A stretch of DNA of 64,000 bases, taken from positions 1-64,000 of the forward strand of contig JANRMQ010000006.1 of the NCBI GenBank assembly GCA_040981125.1. Direction: 5' to 3'. Shown piece after piece: positions 1 through 8,045 of the stretch. The position numbers and the translations under genes are program-made. The stretch's first letter is position 1, and the number at the start of each line of letters is the position of its first letter. The notes under the pieces are model-generated. The model had not been told where the DNA came from, did no database searches, and saw only the letters and a list, made by a program, of their open reading frames with translations. This DNA comes from DASSBQ01 sp040981125. Lineage in GTDB: Bacteria > Nitrospirota > Nitrospiria > Nitrospirales > Nitrospiraceae.

Positions 1-218
1 AATATGGGACAAAAGGTTCCGACGGTCAACTATTTCAATACGTGTATTTACATCATAGTAGCGCTGGAATAACGGAGCTTCACCATGTTCGCGGGTGAGA
101 CAATCCGTAAGCAGGACGGGAGATATATCAAGTTATGAAATTACGTGGAATCACGCGGATCGTAGTGTTCTTTATTGCCAGATCCTGCTCAGCTGCGTAT
201 GATTTGATTCGGGATAGA

Positions 219-593
219 ATGATGGGTCGGACGAAGCTGGCATCTCTGCGGCGAGTAATGAGCGGCTGCCTTATCTGCCTGGCGCTCGGCTGCGCGGCCG
301 GCAAGGACCCCGGCGTCAAGGGCCCCTATAACACCTGGGATGACGTCATCAACCGGTGGATCGGCAAGCCGGTCCCGGATCTTTATTTGGAGCTGGGACC
401 GCCCAACCTTCATCCTCATGAGGTGGAAGAGGGAATGACCGAGATGGTGTGGGATTTCGGTATCGACCGCATGCCGGGCCAGGCCGATGAATACGGGTTG
501 TTGCCGATGTACGGTTTTGAGAACTGCCATCTCTATTTTTTCGCCGATCAGAAAGAAATCGTGCGATCCGGAAAACGAGTCGGCTGCGAATGA
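219..593 (+). CDS. small putative lipoprotein
   Basis: About 124 residues from the paired ATGs at 219/222. A basic N-terminus and hydrophobic stretch end in the lipobox LALGC (Cys about residue 25), so I read it as an exported, lipid-anchored protein. An in-frame ATG at 135 would add 28 residues that spoil the signal peptide, so I prefer the later start, although no strong Shine-Dalgarno decides it. The mature part has the pattern W-D-D-x-x-x-x-W-x-G, then LGPP, a W and two late cysteines. The lipoprotein inserted in the trp operon (30594-30908) has a similar pattern, so the two may be paralogs. Function unknown. Bases 1-218 upstream show no gene I can support. Confidence 0.6.
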   Translation: MMGRTKLASLRRVMSGCLICLALGCAAGKDPGVKGPYNTWDDVINRWIGKPVPDLYLELGPPNLHPHEVEEGMTEMVWDFGIDRMPGQADEYGLLPMYGFENCHLYFFADQKEIVRSGKRVGCE

Positions 594-618
594 AAGGGCC
601 GGTGCCAAAGGAGGAATT

Positions 619-1680
619 ATGAAGATGCGAGCGACCGTATTCCATGCTCCGAACGATATTCGAGTGGAGGAAGTTGAACGGCCTCGTGCATCGTTCGGCG
701 AGGCGGTGATCCGCATTACGTTGACGACTATCTGCGGGACCGATTTACATATTCTGAAAGGCGAGTATCCGGTGAAATCCGGTTTGATCATCGGCCATGA
801 ACCGGTCGGCGTGATCCATGAACTGGGCCCCGGTCTGACGGGATATGCCGTGGGCGACCGGGTCTTGGTCGGCGCCATCACGCCCTGCGGGCAATGTCGC
901 GCGTGCCTGTCGGGACATTGGGCTCAGTGCGGGCATGGATCCGGCTATGAAGCGATGGGAGGATGGCGGTTCGGCAACACCATCCATGGGGCGCAGGCGG
1001 AATTTCTCCTGGTGCCTTTCGCTCAGGCCAATTTAGCCAAGATTCCGGATGAGTTGACCGACGAACAGGTAGTACTGTTGGCCGATATCGCCTCGACCGG
1101 TTTCAGCGGAGCGGAGGCCGGAGAAGTTCGCATCGGCGATTCGGTCGTCGTCTTTGCACAAGGGCCGATCGGACTCTGCGCCACGGCCGGGGCGAAATTG
1201 CGAGGCGCGGCTTTGATTATTGCGGTGGAAGGAGATGAGCGGCGTCTTGCGATGGCCCGGCAGATGGGCGCCGATGTTGCTCTGGATTATCGAGACAGGG
1301 ACGTCGTCGCCGAAGTGAAGCGGTTGACGGGCGGAGGAGTGGACGTGGCGATCGAGGCGCTCGGCGCGCAATCGACATTTGAAAACGCCTTGCGCTGTTT
1401 GAGGCCGGGAGGCGTGCTTTCCAGCCTCGGCGTCTATTCCGGAAAACTTCAGATGCCCTATGAGGCTTTTGCGGCCGGCTTGGGCGACCATCGGATCATC
1501 ACGACCCTCTGTCCCGGCGGCAAGGAACGCATGAGGCGGCTCATGGAGATCGTGCGGCGCGGCAGGGTGGATCTAACGCCGTTGCTCACCCATCGGATGT
1601 CGCTCAATGAAATCAAAGAGGGATATCAATTATTCGGCGAACGCCGGGATGGAGTCTTGAAGGTCGTGATAAAGCCGTAG
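619..1680 (+). CDS. zinc-dependent alcohol dehydrogenase (MDR family)
   Basis: 353 residues. ATG 619 is preceded by AAGGAGG at 608-614, which settles the start against a longer in-frame extension that would overlap the previous gene. GroES-like N-terminal half with catalytic-zinc motif CGTDLH and GHE (GHEPVG). The structural-zinc loop has four cysteines (CGQCRACLSGHWAQC). The Rossmann half follows (VVFAQGPIGLCA, then an acidic residue at the end of beta-2 in IAVEGDERR). The FGNTIHGAQAEF stretch resembles secondary-alcohol (isopropanol-type) dehydrogenases. Oxidises or reduces an alcohol/carbonyl with NAD(P); the substrate cannot be told from sequence. It ends convergently with the DUF72 gene at a hairpin. 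Confidence 0.88.
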   Translation: MKMRATVFHAPNDIRVEEVERPRASFGEAVIRITLTTICGTDLHILKGEYPVKSGLIIGHEPVGVIHELGPGLTGYAVGDRVLVGAITPCGQCRACLSGHWAQCGHGSGYEAMGGWRFGNTIHGAQAEFLLVPFAQANLAKIPDELTDEQVVLLADIASTGFSGAEAGEVRIGDSVVVFAQGPIGLCATAGAKLRGAALIIAVEGDERRLAMARQMGADVALDYRDRDVVAEVKRLTGGGVDVAIEALGAQSTFENALRCLRPGGVLSSLGVYSGKLQMPYEAFAAGLGDHRIITTLCPGGKERMRRLMEIVRRGRVDLTPLLTHRMSLNEIKEGYQLFGERRDGVLKVVIKP

Positions 1681-1691
1681 CGCCTACGGCT
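1673..1691. terminator. hairpin shared by two convergent gene ends
   Basis: Perfect 8-bp inverted repeat AGCCGTAG / CTACGGCT around a CGC loop. It overlaps the stop codons of both the dehydrogenase (plus) and the DUF72 gene (minus). No T-tract follows on either side, so intrinsic termination is unproven, but the position suits a bidirectional transcript end. Confidence 0.4.
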
Positions 1692-2589
1692 CCGGGGAGG
1701 GCGACCCGGCCAGTTTGGCGTAGAGCGCTTTGACCGTTTCCGGCGCGTTTCCCTCGGAACGATTATTGACCAGCACGTAGGCCCGCCGCTGGTCCGCGAC
1801 GGCTTTCCGGACTATGGCCACGGTTTGCCGCCGCATGTCCGGCAGAGGGTGCACGAGCTTATCGTAGGGTTGATAGGCCTTGACTGCATCATGGTATTTC
1901 TTATCGAGCGGCGTCAGGAGCCGCATGAGGACAAAGGGAGCCGTGAAGATTTCTCCAAGCTTCCCGTGCTGCTGTTCGGGAGACGGCATGCCATAGAGAT
2001 GAGTATAGACGTGGCTTACGCCATACGCCTTCAGGATGGAATGGTAGTCCGCGCCCAGGACTGCGGGATTACGAACTTCGACCGCATATTCGAACGTGGC
2101 CGGAACCTGGGCGAGAAATCGGTCGAGCCGAGGCAAAAACTCTTTTACCCCGATCCCGGTCCGCTGGAATTCCAGGATGAACGGGCCTGTGTGCCCGTCG
2201 AAAGCCTCGGCGAACGGAGCCAGGACCTGCTCGATAAAATATCCCGCGTCGAGAAAGCGTGGATTGGTTCCTGATTTTCTTGCGTATCGCAATCCGGACG
2301 GGTAGGCCGGCACGGTGATTTCTTCCCACACCTTTGCGCAAGCTTTGAATCCGGCCGGCAGCAAGCTCGCATAGTGGGACAGCTGCCGGGCCGAGGGCGG
2401 CCCATAGAATGAATGGTCGATACCGACCGTTCGAAACAGCTTTTCTCCTTCGAATTCATAATCCGCATACTCCGCCAGACAGTCTTGTTTGAACCGGCTT
2501 TTCGGATAAGCTTTCTTGTAGACCTGTCCCTTCCAGCCTTCATAGGTCCAAGTCGAGGTGCCCAAGGATATTAATGGAGAGAGAGCCAT
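1684..2589 (-). CDS. DUF72 (YecE-like) protein
   Basis: 301 residues, the usual length for the family. The N-terminal ISLGTSTWTYEGWKG, the FYGPPS segment and the C-terminal YVLVNNRSEGNAPET stretch are typical of DUF72, a TIM-barrel-like family with no settled biochemical role. Some family members occur near DNA-repair genes. It is transcribed divergently from mutY, with 61 bp between the starts, so the two may share a promoter region. Confidence 0.85.
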   Translation of the reverse strand: MALSPLISLGTSTWTYEGWKGQVYKKAYPKSRFKQDCLAEYADYEFEGEKLFRTVGIDHSFYGPPSARQLSHYASLLPAGFKACAKVWEEITVPAYPSGLRYARKSGTNPRFLDAGYFIEQVLAPFAEAFDGHTGPFILEFQRTGIGVKEFLPRLDRFLAQVPATFEYAVEVRNPAVLGADYHSILKAYGVSHVYTHLYGMPSPEQQHGKLGEIFTAPFVLMRLLTPLDKKYHDAVKAYQPYDKLVHPLPDMRRQTVAIVRKAVADQRRAYVLVNNRSEGNAPETVKALYAKLAGSPSPEP

Positions 2590-2650
2590 CCGCGAGGTTT
2601 ACTTTCTATCTTCACGGCTCATAGAATGCCGCCACAAAAACGAGTGCTTC

Positions 2651-3379
2651 ATGCCCACAAAACCCCGTCCCGGAAAAGCTGCGAGCCGCGCTAAACGTCA
2701 AGCGTCGCAAGCCCTCTCAGTCGATCCTTCGCACAAACGCCGTTTTCAGCAACGATTGCTCAAATGGTATCGGGAACATGGCCGGGATCTTCCCTGGCGA
2801 AAAACGTCCAATCCCTATCACATTCTTGTTTCCGAGGTCATGCTGCAACAGACGCAAGTGGATCGGGTTATTCCCAAATATCAGGAATTTCTCGATCGGT
2901 ACCCCGGCTTCAGCGAGCTGGCGGCGGCGCCCGTCGAAGACGTGCGAAAAACCTGGTACCCTCTCGGGTATAACATCAGGCCCGAACGCCTGCACGGCAT
3001 TGCCTGCGAGACTGTTGCGCGATACGGCGGCGCCTTGCCGAAAGAGCCGGAGCAGTTGCTGTCGTTCAAAGGTATCGGACGCTACACGGCCGGCGCCATC
3101 CGCTCGTTTGCCTTTCGGGAAACTGCGCCGATTTTGGATACCAATGTAATGAGGGTTCTTCACCGAGTCTTTGTCGGCGAAGGACAGCCCAAAAGCCAGA
3201 AGACGCTGTTATGGAAACTCTCGGAGGACCTTATCCCGCGGGGCAAGTGCTATGACTTCAACCAGGCAATCATGGATTTCGGCGCGATGATGTGCACCGC
3301 GCGCGATCCCTATTGCCTGCTCTGTCCCATGAAGGCGGTCTGCAAGACCTATCCCTATGACGGCCGGCGCCGAGGATGA
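2651..3379 (+). CDS. mutY: A/G-specific adenine glycosylase, catalytic core only
   Basis: 242 residues from ATG 2651. Removes adenine opposite 8-oxoguanine in base-excision repair. Visible features: LPWRKTSNPY, catalytic Glu in SEVMLQQTQ, helix-hairpin-helix GIGRYTAGAI (Tyr rather than the Lys of endonuclease III), catalytic Asp in ILDTNVMRV, and a [4Fe-4S] loop C-x6-C-x2-C-x5-C at the C-terminus. The protein stops about ten residues after the cluster, so the Nudix-like C-terminal domain that reads 8-oxoG in classical MutY (about 350 aa) is absent. The next gene, overlapping by 23 nt, is a true Nudix hydrolase. In-frame sequence upstream of 2651 would overlap the divergent DUF72 gene. Confidence 0.85.
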   Translation: MPTKPRPGKAASRAKRQASQALSVDPSHKRRFQQRLLKWYREHGRDLPWRKTSNPYHILVSEVMLQQTQVDRVIPKYQEFLDRYPGFSELAAAPVEDVRKTWYPLGYNIRPERLHGIACETVARYGGALPKEPEQLLSFKGIGRYTAGAIRSFAFRETAPILDTNVMRVLHRVFVGEGQPKSQKTLLWKLSEDLIPRGKCYDFNQAIMDFGAMMCTARDPYCLLCPMKAVCKTYPYDGRRRG

Positions 3380-3776
3380 ACCAATCGAGCCTGATGTCGT
3401 GATGGTCGCGGCCGCGATCATCGCGCGCGAGGGCCGATATCTGATCGCCCGGCGCAAGTCGGGCACGCATCTCGGGGGATTCTGGGAATTCCCCGGCGGG
3501 AAACGTGAGTCGGGCGAGTCGCTGGAGGCCTGCCTCGCGCGCGAACTGCGCGAGGAGTTGGATGTGACCATCTCCACGCCGGTCGCCTTCCGGACCATTC
3601 GCCATGCCTATGCGGACAAAACGATCGAGCTTCATTTTTTTCGATGTTCGATTCAGGAGGGCGAGCCGGAGGCTCGCGAGTGTGCCGAGATCCGATGGGT
3701 AAACCCGGAAGAGTTTCCGCTGTACCGGTTTCCTCCCGCCGATGATGAAATTCTGATGGCGCTGCGGCAGGGGTAG
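3357..3776 (+). CDS. Nudix hydrolase (MutT-like)
   Basis: 139 residues. Full Nudix box: G-x5-E-x7-R-E-x2-E-E (GGKRESGESL followed by ARELREELDV). Hydrolyses nucleoside diphosphate-linked substrates; by context with mutY probably 8-oxo-dGTP or another oxidised nucleotide, though no specificity residue can be assigned by eye. Its ATG lies inside the 3' end of mutY (23-nt overlap) with no clear ribosome-binding site, which suggests translational coupling. A later in-frame ATG at about 3402 would still keep the whole Nudix fold. Confidence 0.82.
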   Translation: MTAGAEDEPIEPDVVMVAAAIIAREGRYLIARRKSGTHLGGFWEFPGGKRESGESLEACLARELREELDVTISTPVAFRTIRHAYADKTIELHFFRCSIQEGEPEARECAEIRWVNPEEFPLYRFPPADDEILMALRQG

Positions 3777-3812
3777 CTTGCCGCCGGCGCGCCTTGATAA
3801 GGAGCCCCCGCG

Positions 3813-4361
3813 GTGCCGCTTGGCGAAGACGTAGTCCTCAAGGACGGACTTTCGGTTCGGCTTCGGCCGGTGAGTCCTTCTGATTTGCCGGCCCTGCGAT
3901 CCCTTTATGACATGATCGTTGAGGAAGGCGCCTCCTATCCTCATGATCGTGCCCTGAGCGAGCAGGAATTTCTCGACTATTGGATTACGGGAAAATTCAC
4001 CGTCGTGGCCCGCGCTCAAACCTGCTATAAAGATGAACAGGACGCTCCGATCGCGGGCGCCTTCTATCTCAAACCGAATTGGCCCGGGCGGGCGAGCCAT
4101 GTCGCGAACGCCGGGTTCATCGTCGCTCCTTCCTGGAGACGACACGGATTGGGCCGGCTCTTGGGAATGACGATGTTGGACTGCGCCAAAGAACAGGGCT
4201 ATCGAAGCATCATTTTCAATCTGGTGTTTGCCGAGAATCAGCCGGCCCGGTCGCTCTGGCGGCAATTGGGTTTTGAAGAAGTCGCGCGGCTGCCATCCGT
4301 GGTTCGCAGGGATGATGGAGCCTATCAGGACGCGCTCGTGATGTTCCGCTCATTGATGTGA
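3813..4361 (+). CDS. GNAT-family N-acetyltransferase
   Basis: 182 residues. GTG start at 3813 with AAGGAG upstream. The acetyl-CoA pyrophosphate loop reads R-R-H-G-L-G-R-L-L (Q/R-x2-G-x-G/A pattern). It is preceded by a beta-strand (ANAGFIVAPS) and followed by FNLVFAENQPARSLWRQLGF, the usual C-terminal GNAT signature. Transfers an acetyl group to an unknown amine. It lies in a tight run with the Nudix gene before and the exonuclease gene after (4 bp apart). Confidence 0.82.
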   Translation: MPLGEDVVLKDGLSVRLRPVSPSDLPALRSLYDMIVEEGASYPHDRALSEQEFLDYWITGKFTVVARAQTCYKDEQDAPIAGAFYLKPNWPGRASHVANAGFIVAPSWRRHGLGRLLGMTMLDCAKEQGYRSIIFNLVFAENQPARSLWRQLGFEEVARLPSVVRRDDGAYQDALVMFRSLM

Positions 4362-4365
4362 TCGG

Positions 4366-5079
4366 ATGAAGATCGTCCTCGACATTGAAACAGTCCAACC
4401 GTCGCGCGAAGAATGGGCCCGATTGACCGGGAAGCCGGCGGCCGGCGAGTTACTCTCGTCCGACGAATGCCTGGATCTCTTTTCCGCGAGCGCGGCGGAC
4501 GAGCAACGGCGCGCGGATGATGAACTCTACGCCAAATGCGCATTTGACGGCACCTACAGCCGCATCGTCTGTATCGGCATTATCGAATTGTCCGACAATT
4601 TCGAACCCCGCGGGTCCCACGCCTGGTACGGGGGGAATGAGCGGGAATTGCTCAGGCTGTTTTGGGCTCACCTGGGCCGGAACCGGCCGGGATTATTCAT
4701 CACGCATAACGGGTTGAGTTTCGACCTGCCGTTTATCAGGAAGCGATCGGTCATCCACCAAATTAAGCCGAGTATGGATATCAATCTGGCCAAGTTCCGG
4801 ACCGAGCCGGTTTACGATACGATGGCGGTATGGAGCAATTGGGACAATCGAGGATGGGTCAAGCTCGATGTCCTCGCGCGCGCGCTGAACGTGGAGACTA
4901 AATCCGGAAGTGGAGAACAAGTCGCGGCGATGTGGGAACAGGGGCAGGGACGCGAAATCGGCCTCTATTGCCTTCAGGACACCTACGTCACCTATGCCTG
5001 TTATTGCCGTATGAATTTCCGGCAGCCGCTCTCGCGAGAAATCGTGTTGCTGAACCAGGAACTGATCGATGTGGGGTAG
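4366..5079 (+). CDS. DEDDy-type 3'-5' exonuclease, PolB-like RNase H fold
   Basis: 237 residues. Exonuclease motifs I, II and III are present: DIET near the N-terminus, HNGLSFDLPF in the middle, and Y-x3-D (YCLQD) near residue 205. This is the DnaQ-like fold of the 'predicted 3'-5' exonuclease related to the PolB proofreading domain' group. The substrate is unknown; trimming or proofreading of DNA or RNA is likely. It follows the GNAT gene with 4 bp spacing and converges on the lipoprotein gene at 5107. Confidence 0.78.
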   Translation: MKIVLDIETVQPSREEWARLTGKPAAGELLSSDECLDLFSASAADEQRRADDELYAKCAFDGTYSRIVCIGIIELSDNFEPRGSHAWYGGNERELLRLFWAHLGRNRPGLFITHNGLSFDLPFIRKRSVIHQIKPSMDINLAKFRTEPVYDTMAVWSNWDNRGWVKLDVLARALNVETKSGSGEQVAAMWEQGQGREIGLYCLQDTYVTYACYCRMNFRQPLSREIVLLNQELIDVG

Positions 5080-5106
5080 GGGCGGGACCGTCTAAGCTGA
5101 GACGTC

Positions 5107-6096
5107 TCAACGAATGATCACTTCGGCCGTGCCTCGCTTCTCGCGCTTGGTGGAGGCGGGTCTGGTCTTCACCTGGCGGAGTTCTTTGTCCTTGGCTTCC
5201 AACTGCTGGCGCATCGATTCCAGATCCCGCCGTAACCGGTCGATCTTGGCGTCTTTGCGCGCGATGGTTCGCTGAGCCTCCTTCAATTCCTGCTCTTTCA
5301 GGCCCATCATCTCTGTCTCCTGAGCCGCCGCCATGTCGGATGTTTTCAGATCATCAGGCGAAGCGCTGGCCATCAATGTCGGCCGGGGCGCTTCGGACGG
5401 CTTCATATCTGACGGCGCGACGGTTGCGGCGACCTGTGCCGGGGCGGGCTCTTCCTTCTTGTTCAGCGCATCACAAGCAATGGCGAGCGTCGTCAAGCCC
5501 CGCTGTCCCAAGGCGATCGTCGGATCGGCTTTCTGTGTATGGCCGGCGGATGCCGGGACAAAACTGACGGCCCGAGCGGCCGCTTCACTCGTGAGTGACG
5601 AATCCTCCTTGGCAAGATTCCCTTGGTAGGCCGTCAACGTGACATGGAGGAGTTCGTCTTTGACATAGAGAGTGCCCGCGGTGGGTTCAGAGCCTGACCC
5701 TGCCGATGAGGATAGACGAAAAGCAACCACATACTCTGGTTGCGCTTGCGACAATGCGTGGGCCAGCAGGGGAGCAAGATGCTTGACATCCTCATCGCTG
5801 AATACTTTCATCGGCTTGGCGCCATCCGCGGAACCGGTATACGAGGAAGAACGATCACTGACGTAGACTCCGTGAAGGACCTGCTTGATCATTGCTTGGT
5901 CGATCGTGGCCGGATGCGCCGCTTCGAAAGACCAATCGGCTACTTCTTCATAATAGATGGTGGATTGCGGTGCTCTGTGCTGGGAGGGGACGGCCGAGGA
6001 GCCGACCGAACAGCCTTGGCTCAGCAGAACCTGATAGAGAAAAATGAAGACGATGAGAAATCGAGCCCGGCTGAATATCGACGAAAGTCGGCGCAT
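5107..6096 (-). CDS. putative lipoprotein with C-terminal coiled coil
   Basis: 329 residues. Start fixed by GGAGG upstream of ATG 6096. Signal peptide ends in lipobox LLSQGC (Cys about residue 29). The middle is low-complexity and rich in Ala, Ser and Pro. Residues about 265-315 form a charged heptad-like coiled coil (ELKEAQRTIARKDAKIDRLR) and the tail is very basic. It may link the membrane to the cell wall or to a partner protein, but I recognise no family. The tiny membrane-protein gene lies 66 bp upstream on the same strand. Confidence 0.7.
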   Translation of the reverse strand: MRRLSSIFSRARFLIVFIFLYQVLLSQGCSVGSSAVPSQHRAPQSTIYYEEVADWSFEAAHPATIDQAMIKQVLHGVYVSDRSSSYTGSADGAKPMKVFSDEDVKHLAPLLAHALSQAQPEYVVAFRLSSSAGSGSEPTAGTLYVKDELLHVTLTAYQGNLAKEDSSLTSEAAARAVSFVPASAGHTQKADPTIALGQRGLTTLAIACDALNKKEEPAPAQVAATVAPSDMKPSEAPRPTLMASASPDDLKTSDMAAAQETEMMGLKEQELKEAQRTIARKDAKIDRLRRDLESMRQQLEAKDKELRQVKTRPASTKREKRGTAEVIIR

Positions 6097-6162
6097 GAGG
6101 GTTCCTCCGGAAGGAATCGGTCGAAGCGGCAGGGGGAGCCCGGCGCGCTTGCGCGACCCGCT

Positions 6163-6294
6163 CTACCAGATGCCGAGCCCCATCATCACGACGCCGATGG
6201 CAAGCCAGCCGAATACACCGACGGCGATCATGGTCTCGAGACTGATCCCTTTGTCTTGCGGCTGCACCTGCGTTTGCGCCTGGTCTTTTTTCAT
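6163..6294 (-). CDS. tiny single-span membrane protein
   Basis: 43 residues from ATG 6294, which has GAGG five bases upstream. A hydrophilic Gln/Lys-rich N-terminus is followed by one hydrophobic segment (MIAVGVFGWLAIGVVMMGLG) reaching almost to the C-terminus. A TTG at 6399 in the same frame would add 35 residues but lacks a visible ribosome-binding site. Function unknown; it may be co-transcribed with the downstream lipoprotein gene. Confidence 0.55.
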   Translation of the reverse strand: MKKDQAQTQVQPQDKGISLETMIAVGVFGWLAIGVVMMGLGIW

Positions 6295-6704
6295 GGAGGC
6301 CTCAGCGGATCGAAAGGTTTGCGGCTCTTTGAAATGGTCGACGCAGGCAGGCTCTGAAGCAAGCTTTGTGCCGTTATCCTGTGAATCGTGTGAAGACAAT
6401 GAGAGAGAACCTGGATGAGGAATTCAGCGTCCCGCATCCATAGAAGGAAGGTGCATAAAAAGAAGAGAAACCCGTCACAAGTTATTCAGATAGCGGTTAC
6501 TTTTTACATTCTGAATCGGGCGGGGTCAAGAGGAATGCCGCGGACCATCGGCCTACATACTGTGTCTCCGACTGTGCCAGGTTGGGCATAAGAATAAGCG
6601 GGCGTTGTTGGAAAATTGACAGGAAATTGTCAGATCTGAACAAAGTTGTTCATGCATGCCGGTCCGCCGTGGAATGAAGGGCGACCAATGCTTGGTGGGA
6701 CGGC
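6295..6704. other. intergenic region with two operator-like palindromes
   Basis: 410 bp without a gene I can support. It holds TGACA-N6-TGTCA at 6617-6632 and TGAACAA-AG-TTGTTCA at 6637-6652, four bases apart. These lie downstream of miaB and upstream of the tiny membrane-protein gene on the minus strand, so they could be regulator sites or part of a transcript end. Confidence 0.4.
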
Positions 6705-8045
6705 CTAGACAGTTTTACCGAAGAGCGTGGTGGCGGATGCCCGATCGATGGAGACGGGAACGATCGAGCCGGGGCACAGCGGCTTATCCGATTTTTGCCA
6801 AACGACTGTGATATTGGAATCGGTCCGCCCCATCCATTGATCCTGCGATCGCTTCGAGTCGCCTTCCACGAGCGCTTCAACGGTGCAGCCGACCAGCCGT
6901 TGATTCAGTTCCGCCGACATGCGCTTTTGCAGGTCGACCAATCGCGTGACCCGATCCGATTTGACGGCGGCCGGCACATCGTCCGGATATTTCCTGGCCG
7001 CGATCGTATTCTTCCGCTCCGAATAGGCAAAGATAAACGCCGAGTGAAATCCGATGTCCTGAACCGCCCGATAGGTGTCCAGAAACTCCTCTTCCGTTTC
7101 AGAACAGAATCCGCAAATGAGGTCGGTCGAGAGGGCGATGCCGCTGTGGCGCCGGCGGATGTCGTCCACGAGGGCCAGGAATTCCCGCCGGCTGTAGGTC
7201 CGGTTCATCAATTCCAGTATGCGATCGTTTCCCGACTGGAGCGGCAGGTGAATATGTTTGCAGATTTTGGGATGACCGGCCACAGCGTCCAACAGAGCGG
7301 GCGGGAAGTCCTTGGGATGCGGCGAGGTAAACCGCACCCGTTCCACTCCCGGCACGTCGGCTACGGCGGCGATGAGTCGGGCGAAATCCCAGCCGGCGAG
7401 TCGATACGAGTTCACGTTTTGTCCCAGCAGCGTGATTTGCTTGAAACCGCGGGCCACCGCGGTTTCGGCTTCCCGAACGATACCTTCGGGATCGCGCGAC
7501 CGTTCCCGGCCTCGTGTATAGGGCACGACGCAGAAGCTGCAAAAATTGTCACAGCCGCGCATGATGGCAATCCAGGCATTCACGCCGGTCCCGCGCTCCG
7601 GCAGGATGTCGTCGTAGGTTTCGTACTCGGAAAGATCGACGGCGAGGCGCTTGCTCGTCGGACCCGCTTCTTCGGAGGCGAGCGCCCGACTAATTAAGGT
7701 CGGAAGCTGCCGATAGCTGTCGGGGCCGGCCAGCACATCGACCAGCGGCTCCTTCTGGGTGAGTTCCTCCTTGAGGTTCTGAGCCATGCAGCCCAGCACA
7801 CCGACGACAAGCGGCCGCTGTTTCTTGAGCGATTTCAGCTCCGCCAAGTGCCCATAGACTTTATTGTGCGCGTTCTCCCGGATCGCGCAGGTGTTCATGA
7901 GCAGCACATCGGCGCGCTCCCGATCCGCGGTGAACTCGAACCCGGCGCCTTTCATCAACGAACGGACGAGCTCGGTATCGTACTCGTTCATCTGGCAGCC
8001 GAACGTTTCAATATGGACCTGATGGGGGCGGCCTGGCTGATTCAT
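6705..8045 (-). CDS. miaB: tRNA-2-methylthio-N6-dimethylallyladenosine synthase
   Basis: 446 residues, normal length. Radical-SAM methylthiotransferase that converts i6A37 to ms2i6A37 in tRNAs reading UNN codons. The N-terminal cluster-binding domain has Cys in ETFGCQMN (residue 17), LLMNTCAIREN and GVLGCMAQ. The radical-SAM motif is CDNFCSFC (C-x3-C-x2-C). A TRAM-like RNA-binding tail follows. The start ATG overlaps the stop of the mtaB-like gene by 4 nt (ATGA), so the two are translationally coupled. Confidence 0.93.
   Translation of the reverse strand: MNQPGRPHQVHIETFGCQMNEYDTELVRSLMKGAGFEFTADRERADVLLMNTCAIRENAHNKVYGHLAELKSLKKQRPLVVGVLGCMAQNLKEELTQKEPLVDVLAGPDSYRQLPTLISRALASEEAGPTSKRLAVDLSEYETYDDILPERGTGVNAWIAIMRGCDNFCSFCVVPYTRGRERSRDPEGIVREAETAVARGFKQITLLGQNVNSYRLAGWDFARLIAAVADVPGVERVRFTSPHPKDFPPALLDAVAGHPKICKHIHLPLQSGNDRILELMNRTYSRREFLALVDDIRRRHSGIALSTDLICGFCSETEEEFLDTYRAVQDIGFHSAFIFAYSERKNTIAARKYPDDVPAAVKSDRVTRLVDLQKRMSAELNQRLVGCTVEALVEGDSKRSQDQWMGRTDSNITVVWQKSDKPLCPGSIVPVSIDRASATTLFGKTV

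Noticed and set aside
487..618. N-terminal extension of the alcohol dehydrogenase from 487
   Set aside because: Overlaps the preceding lipoprotein gene; strong AAGGAGG points to ATG 619.
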